Positions 1-7,481 of a stretch of DNA of 64,000 bases are shown in pieces. The DNA is taken from the NCBI RefSeq assembly GCF_000718005.1, contig NZ_JODV01000013.1; one strand, written 5' to 3'. Numbering within the stretch: the stretch's first letter is position 1; every line of letters starts with the position of its first letter. The notes beneath the pieces were generated by a model. That model saw only the letters and a program-made list of their open reading frames with translations, did no database searches and was not told where the DNA came from. Source of the DNA: Actinoalloteichus_B caeruleus. GTDB lineage: Bacteria > Actinomycetota > Actinomycetes > Mycobacteriales > Pseudonocardiaceae. A program made the translations under genes and the position numbers.

Positions 1-135
1 CTTGGCCGCCCAGTTCGCCGCCGTCGCCACCGACAGCTCCACCCGGTAACCCCCGGGCCCGTCGTAGTAGGTGAGCATCGGCCGGCTGGGGTTGCGGGCG
101 AGCAGCGGGCGCAACAGGTGATCGGTGACGCTCAT
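1..135 (-). CDS. TIGR03089 family protein, N-terminal fragment
   Basis: The gene runs off the left edge, so only the first 45 codons are present, from an ATG at 135. The peptide starts MSVTDHLLRPLLARNP and continues through RPMLTYYD and NWAAK, which is the typical opening of the actinobacterial TIGR03089 family. Members resemble the N-terminal part of AMP-binding enzymes but have no assigned reaction. In mycobacteria the same family (Rv3268) lies directly next to the LCP gene Rv3267, and here it is likewise directly downstream of an LCP gene on the same strand. The family call rests on the short N-terminus and on this synteny. Confidence 0.72.
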   Translation of the reverse strand, partial: MSVTDHLLRPLLARNPSRPMLTYYDGPGGYRVELSVATAANWAAK

Positions 136-219
136 ACCGGCAAGCCTAGTGTCCGCCGCCGTCGACCCGGCCCCTGCTCCGAGCGGCGGACCCCGGGCGG
201 TGCCGGCACGGGACGGACG

Positions 220-261
220 GCCCCCGGCCCGAGAGGTGACGACCGGGCGAACGCCGGGGGC
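220..261 (-). terminator. possible hairpin downstream of the first LCP gene
   Basis: A perfect 9-bp GC-only inverted repeat (220-228 with 253-261) encloses a 24-nt loop just after the LCP stop codon. No U-tract follows. It could attenuate transcription between the LCP gene and the TIGR03089 gene. Confidence 0.3.
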
Positions 262-264
262 GGC

Positions 265-1692
265 TCAGTTCACGCAGGTCAGGCCCTCGGCGGTGATCGG
301 GTCCTCGTCCGTCGGCGCACCAGCGGCCAGCGAGGACGCCTCCGCAGGTCGAGAGGGGCCGCCGGCCGCGGCCGGGCCGGCGCTCGGCGCGCCGGTCTCC
401 TGGGCTTCGGACGGCGCTCCCGGCGCGGGTGTCCCGGGCCCGGACGACCGGGCGGGCGCGGGCGGGTCCTCCACGCCGTCGAGGAGGCCGGCGACGAAGT
501 CGCGCACCTGGGTCGGGTCCACCGTGATGATGCTCTGACCCCGGTCGTTGCGGGCGCCGACCCCGGTGACGGGGATGGTGGTGAACTGGATGGCGCCGCT
601 GGCGATGCCCTCCAGCTGTCGGGCGAAGCCCACGAGGTCCAGGTCCTCGTCGAGGACCACCGAGTCCCGGGTCGCGGCCAACAGGGCCTGGAGCTTGCCC
701 GGATCGGTGAGGGTGCCGGTGGACAGCACCTTGTTCGCCAGGGCTGCGAGGAAGACCTGCTGCCGGACGATCCGGTCCAGGTCGCCTCGCGGCAGGTTCT
801 TGCGTTGCCGGACGAACGCGAGCGCGTCGCCGCCGGAGATGACCTGCGCGCCCCTGGTGAAGCTGGCGCCGGAGTCGGTGTCGCTGGTGGCCTGGTTCAG
901 GCAGACCTCGACGCCGCCGATCGCCTCCGTGAACAGGTAGAAACCGTACAGGTTCACCTCGGCGTAGTGGTCGATGTGCGCGCCCGTCAGGTCCTGGACC
1001 GCCCGGACGAGCGCCAACCGGCCCGCGTGGTCGGACTCCCGTTCGATCCGGGACCGGTCCGTGACGCCCTGGGCGGCCAACTCGTTCGCCTTCCGCGCCT
1101 TCACCAGCCCGAAGGCGCCGTTGATCTTCTCCTCGGTGCCGAGCGCCGACACCGGAACCGAGGTGTCCCGGGGAATGGACACGGCGTGCGCGGCGCTCCC
1201 GTCGTCGGGGATCCGCAGCAGGATGATGGTGTCGGTGTTCAGGCCGGCGTTGGCCTCGGTGCGCAGCTCCCGGAGCACCGACTCCGGCAGGGGGCGGCCC
1301 TGCGCGTCGGTCCTGCTGTCGTTGCCCACCAGCAGGATGTCGGTGGCGAGATCGGCCGCGTCGGGCGGTGGTGGAGCGTTCCTCTCGGCCTCCACGGGCG
1401 CCCGCCGCAGGTCCGCCAGGACGCTCGTGGTGCTCAGGTCCTCCTGGATGCGGTCGACCATGACCCAGGCGACCCCGGTCACGACCAGGGCGGTGACCGA
1501 GACGAGGATCGTCAGCGAGCGGCCACCGGCGACCAGCACCCGCCGGGCCCGACCACGTCCTCGACCACCTGGCACCACCCGGACCCGCCCGGTGGCGGGT
1601 GGGGGCGTGGGCTCCCCGGACCCGCTCGCCGCCACTCCCCCCGGCGGGTCGGTCGCCGATGTCCGCCGGCCCGGCTCCCCCTCGTCGGCCAC
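265..1692 (-). CDS. LCP (LytR-CpsA-Psr) family cell-wall glycopolymer ligase
   Basis: LCP enzymes transfer lipid-linked glycopolymers to peptidoglycan on the outer face of the membrane. The Rv3267 (Lcp1) orthologue attaches arabinogalactan. The 475-aa product has a Pro/Gly-rich cytoplasmic head, one membrane segment at about 58-78, and an LCP domain at about 115-390. Visible signature residues are Asp125/Arg127 (NDSRTD), Arg175/Asp176 (SIPRDT), KINGAF near 189, and Arg295/Arg297 (VRQR). There is no LytR_C domain. A low-complexity tail of about 80 residues ends in CVN. The position between a TIGR03089 gene and the rml genes matches Rv3267-Rv3268, so arabinogalactan or a similar polymer is the inferred substrate. 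A second LCP gene lies 177 bp upstream on the same strand. Confidence 0.9.
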   Translation of the reverse strand: MADEGEPGRRTSATDPPGGVAASGSGEPTPPPATGRVRVVPGGRGRGRARRVLVAGGRSLTILVSVTALVVTGVAWVMVDRIQEDLSTTSVLADLRRAPVEAERNAPPPPDAADLATDILLVGNDSRTDAQGRPLPESVLRELRTEANAGLNTDTIILLRIPDDGSAAHAVSIPRDTSVPVSALGTEEKINGAFGLVKARKANELAAQGVTDRSRIERESDHAGRLALVRAVQDLTGAHIDHYAEVNLYGFYLFTEAIGGVEVCLNQATSDTDSGASFTRGAQVISGGDALAFVRQRKNLPRGDLDRIVRQQVFLAALANKVLSTGTLTDPGKLQALLAATRDSVVLDEDLDLVGFARQLEGIASGAIQFTTIPVTGVGARNDRGQSIITVDPTQVRDFVAGLLDGVEDPPAPARSSGPGTPAPGAPSEAQETGAPSAGPAAAGGPSRPAEASSLAAGAPTDEDPITAEGLTCVN

Positions 1693-1869
1693 CTGTTCCC
1701 CCTACTGTCGCCGAGCTGGCGCGGGATCGCGCCCTCACCGGTCCTGTCCCTCGCTGTCCCCCGGGCGTTACCGGCCGTGGTCACGCCCCGAGCGTTTCCC
1801 CCACGCTCATAGTGCGCATCACCGGCCCGCGCCGCCACCGTGCGGAACCCGACGGGACGAGGAGGGTGG

Positions 1870-3603
1870 TCAGTTGACGCAGGGAACCGTGCTCGCGGTG
1901 ATGTCGCCGCCCTCGTCCGTCGCGGTGGCGTTCGGTTGGACCGCCCCGGGGTCGACGGCACCCGGACCGGGCTCCGCGCCCTCCGCCAACTCCCCACCGG
2001 AGTAGTCCAGCCCCAGCAGCACCGAGACGGACCCGGCTGGCAGGTTCGCGTCCGGCTCGATGGACACGCCACCGAGTTCCTCGGCCACGAGCTCCGCGTT
2101 GGCCTCCTCGCCCGGCGCGTGCCTGACCACCGTGGTCTCGCGCAGTTCCGCGTTCCCGGTCACGCCCTCGGTGAAACCCGCCGTCGTCAGCCGCTCCATC
2201 ACCTGCCCGGCCAGGCCGGTCACCTGCGCCGCGTTGTGCACGCCGACCGTGACCGCCGCCCTGTCCGCGTCGGCGGCCTCCTCGGAACCGCCGTCCTCCG
2301 AGGAACCGGCGGTCAGCGACCGCATGTACTCCTGGACGGCCACCGGGTCAACCTCGATGTAGTTCCCGACGTGACCGACCGGGATGGTCTCGAACGCCAT
2401 GTTCCCCCCGGCCATGTCCTGCATGTGCATGGCGAAACCCGGGACGTCGAGGCCGTCGTCGAGGACGACGGACCGCTGCACGGCGGACACCAGGTTGTTC
2501 AGCTTCGCCGGGTTCGTCAGGGTGTCGGTGGACAACAGCTTGTTCGCCAGCCCGGCGAGGAACACCTGCTGCCGCACCACCCGGTCGAGGTCACCTCGGG
2601 GCAGGCCGTAGCGCTGGCGCACGAAGGCCAGCGCGTCGCCCCCGGAGATGGTCTGCTCACCCGCCTCGAAGTCGGCGCCGGATTTCGGTTCGCTCACCGC
2701 GGAGTTGAGGCAGACGGTGACGCCGCCGATGGCGTCGGTGATCTCGAAGAAGCCGAGCAGGTTCACCTCGGCGTAGTGGTCGATCTCGACGCCGGTGAAC
2801 TCCTCGATGGTCTCGATGAGCAACTTGCGCCCCTCGGCGGAGGACTCCTGGTGGAGCTGTTGGGGATCGGTGACCCCCTGCGCGGCGAGGGTCGCCTCCG
2901 CCGCGCGTTTCCCCCGGCCGAACGCGGAATTGACCTTGTAGGAGCCGTGGCCGGGGATGTTGACCAGGCTGTCCCGCGGAATCGACACCGCCGTCGCGCT
3001 CTCCCCACCCACCGGGACGCGCACCAGGATGAGGGTGTCGGTCAGCTCACCGTCGTTGTCGGACGCCCGCAGCTCCGCGAGGACCTCCTCCGGCAGGGGG
3101 TTGCCCTCCGCGTCGGTGCGGCTGTCCATGCCCACCAGCAGCATGTCCATGCCCCCGTCGAGCGGGCTCGGCCCGTCCGGGGTGATCGGCGCGCGGTCGC
3201 GGTCGCCGAAGACGTTCGTCGTCGTCATCCCGGACCCGAGGCTGCCCAGCGTCGCCCACGCGTAGCCGGTTCCGCCGATGACGATCGCCGAGCAGAGGGC
3301 CACCACGCTCTTCGCGGTGGCCAGCGCGGCCCGCCCGGCCCGGCTCGGGCGCACCCGGCCCCGGCCGCGCCGAGCTCGGTCGCGCTCGGCCGAGGCCCTG
3401 GCCGCGCCGCCCACCGCCCCGATCGGCTCGGTGAGCGCACCACCGCCGACGCCCACCTGGGTCGGCGCGGAAGAAAGGTCGTCATCAAGGTCGCCCGCGG
3501 CGACCCGCCGCAGCTCAGAGGGTGTACGACCAGGCTGGGGAGGCGTCGGACCGCCTCTGCGGCGGCGGGATGCCCCTCCCGGATCGGGCGGCATATCCTC
3601 CAC
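1870..3603 (-). CDS. LCP family ligase with C-terminal LytR_C domain
   Basis: This is a 577-aa paralogue of the adjacent LCP protein. It has a long basic, proline-rich cytoplasmic region (1-95), one membrane segment at about 98-118, and an LCP domain at about 150-430 with Asp160/Arg162 (MDSRTD), Arg210 (SIPRDS), KVNSAFGRG and VRQR. Unlike its neighbour it carries a LytR_C domain at about 449-535 (starting VTVGVHNAAQVTG). The extreme C-terminus is again CVN. The likely role is polymer ligation to peptidoglycan outside the membrane. The pair looks like a tandem duplication in which only one copy has LytR_C. The gene is divergent from rmlB, so a promoter for each should lie in 3604-3899. Confidence 0.9.
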   Translation of the reverse strand: MEDMPPDPGGASRRRRGGPTPPQPGRTPSELRRVAAGDLDDDLSSAPTQVGVGGGALTEPIGAVGGAARASAERDRARRGRGRVRPSRAGRAALATAKSVVALCSAIVIGGTGYAWATLGSLGSGMTTTNVFGDRDRAPITPDGPSPLDGGMDMLLVGMDSRTDAEGNPLPEEVLAELRASDNDGELTDTLILVRVPVGGESATAVSIPRDSLVNIPGHGSYKVNSAFGRGKRAAEATLAAQGVTDPQQLHQESSAEGRKLLIETIEEFTGVEIDHYAEVNLLGFFEITDAIGGVTVCLNSAVSEPKSGADFEAGEQTISGGDALAFVRQRYGLPRGDLDRVVRQQVFLAGLANKLLSTDTLTNPAKLNNLVSAVQRSVVLDDGLDVPGFAMHMQDMAGGNMAFETIPVGHVGNYIEVDPVAVQEYMRSLTAGSSEDGGSEEAADADRAAVTVGVHNAAQVTGLAGQVMERLTTAGFTEGVTGNAELRETTVVRHAPGEEANAELVAEELGGVSIEPDANLPAGSVSVLLGLDYSGGELAEGAEPGPGAVDPGAVQPNATATDEGGDITASTVPCVN

Positions 3604-3899
3604 GCGTGAACTCCTCCCCGCAGGAGCGCACGTTGCCGCGTGCGCGCCGGCACTGCCCCGACTGACCGTTGGTACCCGGCCCCGAACAAGGCTAATCCCG
3701 TGTTGGGCTGAACGGGTGTCACCTCGCTACATGTTTGACGTTTTCGAGATCCTCGAGGTTCACTCCCGACCCGAACCGCCCGTGACAGACTGTCCGGGCC
3801 GGGCGCCGCCCGGTCGGTGCGCACGCCCTTCCCCCGTGTGTCGGCGTGTCGGTCACCCTCGACGTGACGTCGTCGGCCCCCCACGAAGGAGGAAGTGTG

Positions 3900-4892
3900 A
3901 TGCGAGTCCTAGTGACCGGTGGAGCGGGCTTCATCGGCTCCCACTACGTCCGGTCCCTGCTCGCTGGCGCGTACCCGGCCCTGGCGGACGCCGAGGTCGT
4001 GGTCCTCGACAAGCTCACCTACGCGGCGAGCGTCGACAACCTGGCCCCCGTGGCGTCCGACCCGAGGTTCCGCCTGGTCGAGGGCGACATCTGTGACCCG
4101 GAGACGGTGAACCCGCTGATGCGCGGAACCGACCTCCTCGTGCACTTCGCCGCCGAATCACACGTGGACCGCTCGATCGACGGCGCCTCCGACTTCGTCG
4201 TCACGAACGTCCTGGGAACGCAGGTCCTGCTCCAGGCCGCGTTGGAGGCCGAGGTCGGCCGGGTCGTCCACGTCTCCACCGACGAGGTCTACGGCTCGAT
4301 CGCGGAGGGGTCCTGGGACGAGGGCCACGTCCTCGAACCCAACTCGCCCTACTCGGCGTCCAAGGCCGCCTCCGACCTGCTCGCGCGCGCCTACCACCGC
4401 ACCCACGGGCTCCCGGTCTCCATCACCCGCTGTTCGAACAACTACGGTCCGTACCAGTTCCCGGAGAAGCTCATCCCGCTGTTCGTCACGCGGCTCCTCG
4501 ACGGGGGCACGGTGCCCCTGTACGGGGACGGCGGGAACGTCCGCGACTGGTTGCACGTGGACGACCACTGCCGGGGCATCCAACTGGTCGCGGAGGGCGG
4601 CCGTCCCGGGGAGATCTACAACATCGGGGGCGGGACCGAACTGACCAACCGCGAGCTGACCGGCCGGCTGCTCACGGCTCTCGGCGCCGACTGGTCCTCG
4701 GTGGAACCGGTGGCCGACCGGAAGGGACACGACCGGCGGTACTCCGTCGACATCGGCAAGATCCAGGCGGAACTCGGCTACGCCCCGAAGGTGCCCTTCG
4801 ACGAGGGCCTGGCGGGCACGATCGCCTGGTACCGGGACAACCGCGCCTGGTGGGAGCCGCTGAAGCGGCGCGCCGCGCTGGTGAGGAGCTGA
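3900..4892 (+). CDS. rmlB: dTDP-glucose 4,6-dehydratase RmlB
   Basis: RmlB converts dTDP-glucose to dTDP-4-keto-6-deoxyglucose, the second step of dTDP-L-rhamnose synthesis. The 330-aa protein is an extended short-chain dehydrogenase. It has the NAD-binding GGAGFIGSHY at 7-16, the RmlB catalytic TDEVYG segment near 126, and the YSASK Tyr-x3-Lys pair. The length is normal for the family. The ATG at 3900 is chosen because AAGGAGGAA ends 5 nt before it and the Rossmann fold begins at once; a GTG at 3897 and one further upstream at 3846 are alternatives. The rmlD start follows 5 nt after the stop, so the two genes form an operon. The rhamnose made is expected to feed WbbL and the other transferases here. 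Confidence 0.95.
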   Translation: MRVLVTGGAGFIGSHYVRSLLAGAYPALADAEVVVLDKLTYAASVDNLAPVASDPRFRLVEGDICDPETVNPLMRGTDLLVHFAAESHVDRSIDGASDFVVTNVLGTQVLLQAALEAEVGRVVHVSTDEVYGSIAEGSWDEGHVLEPNSPYSASKAASDLLARAYHRTHGLPVSITRCSNNYGPYQFPEKLIPLFVTRLLDGGTVPLYGDGGNVRDWLHVDDHCRGIQLVAEGGRPGEIYNIGGGTELTNRELTGRLLTALGADWSSVEPVADRKGHDRRYSVDIGKIQAELGYAPKVPFDEGLAGTIAWYRDNRAWWEPLKRRAALVRS

Positions 4893-4897
4893 CGGAC

Positions 4898-5818
4898 ATG
4901 CCAGAACTCGCCCTGCTGGTGCCGGGAGGCCACGGGCAGCTCGGCCGCGACCTCGCCAGATTGGCGCCCGCCCACCTCGGCGACGCGGGGTTCGCGCACG
5001 CGCCGGGGTCCGCCGAGTTGGACATCACCGACGCCGACACCGTCCGGGACGCCGTCGGGGCGCTGGCCGAGGCGGCTCGGAACTCCGGTGTCGTGCCGGT
5101 GGTGGTGAACGCGGCCGCCTACACGGCGGTGGACGCCGCGGAGGAGGACGAGGCCCGGGCCCACGAGATCAACGCGGCCGGGGCGGCGGCGCTGGCGGCG
5201 GCGTGCGCGGCGGAGGCCGTGCCGCTGGTCCACGTCTCCACGGACTACGTCTTCGCGGGTGATGGCGACCGGCCGTACGAGCCGAGCGACCCGCCCGCTC
5301 CCCGCTCGGCGTACGGAAGGACGAAGCTCGCCGGCGAGCGGGCGGTGCTGGGTGGCACCGACCGGTCATGGGTGGTGCGCACCGCCTGGGTGTACGGGGC
5401 TGGTGGCGGCAACTTCGTCCGGACGATGGCCAGGTTGGAACGGCAGCGCGACACGCTGAGCGTCGTGTCCGACCAGGTGGGTTCGCCGACCTGGTCGGCC
5501 GATCTGGCCGCCGGACTGCTGCGGCTGGCGTCGGTGGTGGCCGCCGGCCGACCGCCGGAGAACAGGGTGCTGCACTGCACCAACACGGGCGTGACGAGCT
5601 GGTTCGAGTTCGCCAGGGCGGTCTTCGTCGAACTCGGCGCCGACCCGGAGCGGGTCCGCCCCTGCGGAACCGAGGACTTCCCCCGCCCGGCGCCCCGCCC
5701 GGCCTACTCGGTGCTGTCCCCACGGCGGTGGGAGGACGAGGGGTTGGGAGCGCTCCGCCCCTGGCGGGAGGCGTTGGCGGCGGCCTTCGCCGAGCAGGGT
5801 GAGGAACTGCGGAACTGA
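4898..5818 (+). CDS. rmlD: dTDP-4-dehydrorhamnose reductase RmlD
   Basis: RmlD performs the last step of dTDP-L-rhamnose synthesis, NAD(P)H reduction of dTDP-4-keto-L-rhamnose. The 306-aa product opens with the nucleotide-binding GGHGQLGRDL, has the VNAAAYTAVDAAE segment and the YGRTK Tyr-x3-Lys pair, and ends with the usual RmlD sugar-binding region. The ATG at 4898 is used because the GAGGAG ribosome site overlaps the end of rmlB and the protein then starts directly at the first beta strand; the longer frame from 4850 lies inside rmlB. No rmlA or rmlC is seen in the window, so those functions must be encoded elsewhere. Confidence 0.94.
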   Translation: MPELALLVPGGHGQLGRDLARLAPAHLGDAGFAHAPGSAELDITDADTVRDAVGALAEAARNSGVVPVVVNAAAYTAVDAAEEDEARAHEINAAGAAALAAACAAEAVPLVHVSTDYVFAGDGDRPYEPSDPPAPRSAYGRTKLAGERAVLGGTDRSWVVRTAWVYGAGGGNFVRTMARLERQRDTLSVVSDQVGSPTWSADLAAGLLRLASVVAAGRPPENRVLHCTNTGVTSWFEFARAVFVELGADPERVRPCGTEDFPRPAPRPAYSVLSPRRWEDEGLGALRPWREALAAAFAEQGEELRN

Positions 5819-6059
5819 GCCCGGGACCTCGGGGAGGAACGCGGCCCGCTACCAGGGCGCGCCTCCCCGGGCGAGCGTGCCGAGGCCCCCGCCGGAACCC
5901 GCCCTGCCCGTCCTTCCCTCTTGGGGCGGGCGTGCCCCGGAATCCCGGCGGGAAGGGTGAGCGTCCCCCGGGGGAGTGGCAGCCGTGGTCCCCACGGCCC
6001 GGCCAGAGGTGCCGCCCGGTGGCCGTGCTGATCGTCCTCGGCTGGCCGCCCTGTCCCCA
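5819..6059. other. gene-free interval after rmlD
   Basis: Together with the tail region to 6359 this stretch holds no convincing gene. Weak GC-rich dyads follow rmlD, for example GGGGAGG near 5832 pairing with CCTCCCC near 5865, but no clear terminator is present. Confidence 0.4.
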
Positions 6060-7481
6060 TCAGGGAGTTGTCCACAGCGGTCGGTGCGGGTGGAGGCGCA
6101 CGTCACCGGCCCGCCGATAGGCTTGCCGCGGGGCTGCTCCCCCGGGTGGGTGGGGGTGTGCTCCGGCTACCTCGCCGACAGGACACGGCTGCTCCCCCGG
6201 GTGGACGTGCGGGCACCACCCGACACCGAGGATGAGCGGAACAGGCGACCCGGTCGTCCCGTCGCCGCCGGGTCCCCCATGAGGGGCACGGCCGCCCCGC
6301 CCCCCAACGGTGGTCGCGCAACACGGTCTAACGCGGATGTGGCGCCGGGGTGCGTGGGGGAGGACGGGGTGCTTTCGGCTCCGGCTGGGGGTGGTCGGGT
6401 GGCGTGGGTGGCTCGGGAGGATGTGGCCCGGTTGGCGGTGGAGGTGTTGGTGGCGCGCGGTCAACGTCGCCGTGTCGCTGGGGCTGTCCAACGCCTGGAC
6501 CAGGGCCGCCCCGAGCGCCTCCACGTCGCCCACCGGGGCGAGGACGGCCTGCCCACCCGCCACCTCGCGCAGCGCGGGCACATCGGAGCAGACCACCGGC
6601 ACCCCACAGGCCAGCGCCTCCAACACCGGAAGACCGAAGCCCTCGTTCCGGGACGGCAGCACCAGCGCCGAGGCGCCGGCCACCACCCTCCGCAGGTCCA
6701 CTTCCGGCAGGTAGCCGGTTCTGATCACCCGGTCGGTCGACCCTGGCGGGTCCGCGGCGGCCGGGCCGGCGATCACCAACGGCGGCAGCTCCGGGCGCGC
6801 CGCGTGGGCGGCCAGCAGCGTGCTCAGACCCTTCCTCGGGCCGTCCGCGCCCACGAACAGGAGGTACTCCTTGGGGATCCCCAACGCGGACCGGAGCGCG
6901 GAGGTCGGGTGGCGGGCGGCGAACCAGGCCGCGTCCACGCCCAACGGCGTCACCACGATCCGCTCCTGGGGCACCCCCAGCCGTTCCGTGACCACCTCGG
7001 CCACCGCCGAGGTCGGGGTGCACACCACCGCCGCCCGGCCAGCGGAGCGCCGCACCAGTTCGGGCAGGTCCCGTTCCCCGGCCGGCAGTTCCTCGGGGGA
7101 GTCCAGGAAGTCCAGGTCGTGCACGGTGAGCACACCCCGCGCGAAGATCGTGGGTGCCAGGACGAAGTTCGTCGCGTGCAGCACCGCCGCGCGGCCGGCC
7201 AGCAGCTCCACCGGAGGCGCCGAAGTGCGGAGCCAGGCCGCCCGCAGGGCACGCGCCGGCACGGGAAGACCACGGGCCCGGACCCCGTGCGGCAGGACAC
7301 CGCGCAGGGTCCGCCAACCGCGCAGCGTGAACGCGAGAGCGGTCACGTCCATGCCCGGCATCGACGCCAGTTCCTCGGCCAACGCGGCCGTGTACCGGCC
7401 GATCCCGGTGCGGGCGCCCAGCAGCGGCGTCCCGTCCAGCAGAATCCTCAGCTTGCGCCCGGAACCGTCAGCGTCGACCAC
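6060..7481 (-). CDS. GT4-type glycosyltransferase with replaced C-terminus
   Basis: Residues 1-340 are a normal retaining GT-B (GT4) glycosyltransferase: GARTGIGRYTAALAEEL near the N-terminus, HDLDF, the FVGADGPRKG donor-side motif near 209-218, and the EGFGLPVLEALACGVPVV motif near 280-297. Homology stops at about residue 340 (position 6461), where a final helix of about 30 residues should follow. Instead the frame reads about 130 residues of Pro/His/Arg-rich sequence, unlike any glycosyltransferase end, to a stop at 6060. On the other strand the DNA beyond 6461 resembles part of another gene (6360-6461). A deletion or recombination probably removed the true 3' end, and activity is uncertain. 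The 5' end overlaps the upstream fusion transferase by 14 bp. Donor and acceptor are unknown. Confidence 0.75.
   Translation of the reverse strand: MVDADGSGRKLRILLDGTPLLGARTGIGRYTAALAEELASMPGMDVTALAFTLRGWRTLRGVLPHGVRARGLPVPARALRAAWLRTSAPPVELLAGRAAVLHATNFVLAPTIFARGVLTVHDLDFLDSPEELPAGERDLPELVRRSAGRAAVVCTPTSAVAEVVTERLGVPQERIVVTPLGVDAAWFAARHPTSALRSALGIPKEYLLFVGADGPRKGLSTLLAAHAARPELPPLVIAGPAAADPPGSTDRVIRTGYLPEVDLRRVVAGASALVLPSRNEGFGLPVLEALACGVPVVCSDVPALREVAGGQAVLAPVGDVEALGAALVQALDSPSDTATLTARHQHLHRQPGHILPSHPRHPTTPSRSRKHPVLPHAPRRHIRVRPCCATTVGGRGGRAPHGGPGGDGTTGSPVPLILGVGWCPHVHPGEQPCPVGEVAGAHPHPPGGAAPRQAYRRAGDVRLHPHRPLWTTP
6132..6204. repeat. direct repeat of 18 bp, two copies
   Basis: The 18-mer GGCTGCTCCCCCGGGTGG occurs at 6132-6149 and again at 6187-6204, 55 bp apart. 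Both lie in the aberrant tail region of the neighbouring glycosyltransferase. The repeat may mark the recombination that damaged that gene. No transposase or terminal inverted repeats are visible. Confidence 0.6.
6360..6461 (+). pseudogene. remnant resembling the C-terminal part of an NmrA-like NAD(P)-binding protein
   Basis: A 34-codon stretch on the plus strand reads GVLSAPAGGGRVAWVARED followed by VARLAVEVLVARG. This is the pattern found late in NmrA/SDR-type NAD(P)H-binding proteins, where a glycine-rich GRVAWV strand leads into REDVARLAV and a helix. Third codon positions are strongly G/C. The match ends at exactly the coordinate (6461) where the minus-strand glycosyltransferase loses homology. 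No start, Rossmann fold or stop in frame belongs to it, so it is read as a truncated relic. The family assignment is from pattern recognition on a short piece. Confidence 0.4.

Noticed and set aside
118..1812. Long open frame of 564 codons on the plus strand
   Set aside because: It is the antisense shadow of the LCP gene; composition is Arg/Gly-rich and no domain is present.
1840..3609. 589-codon plus-strand frame
   Set aside because: Antisense of the second LCP gene, which has clear LCP and LytR_C motifs.
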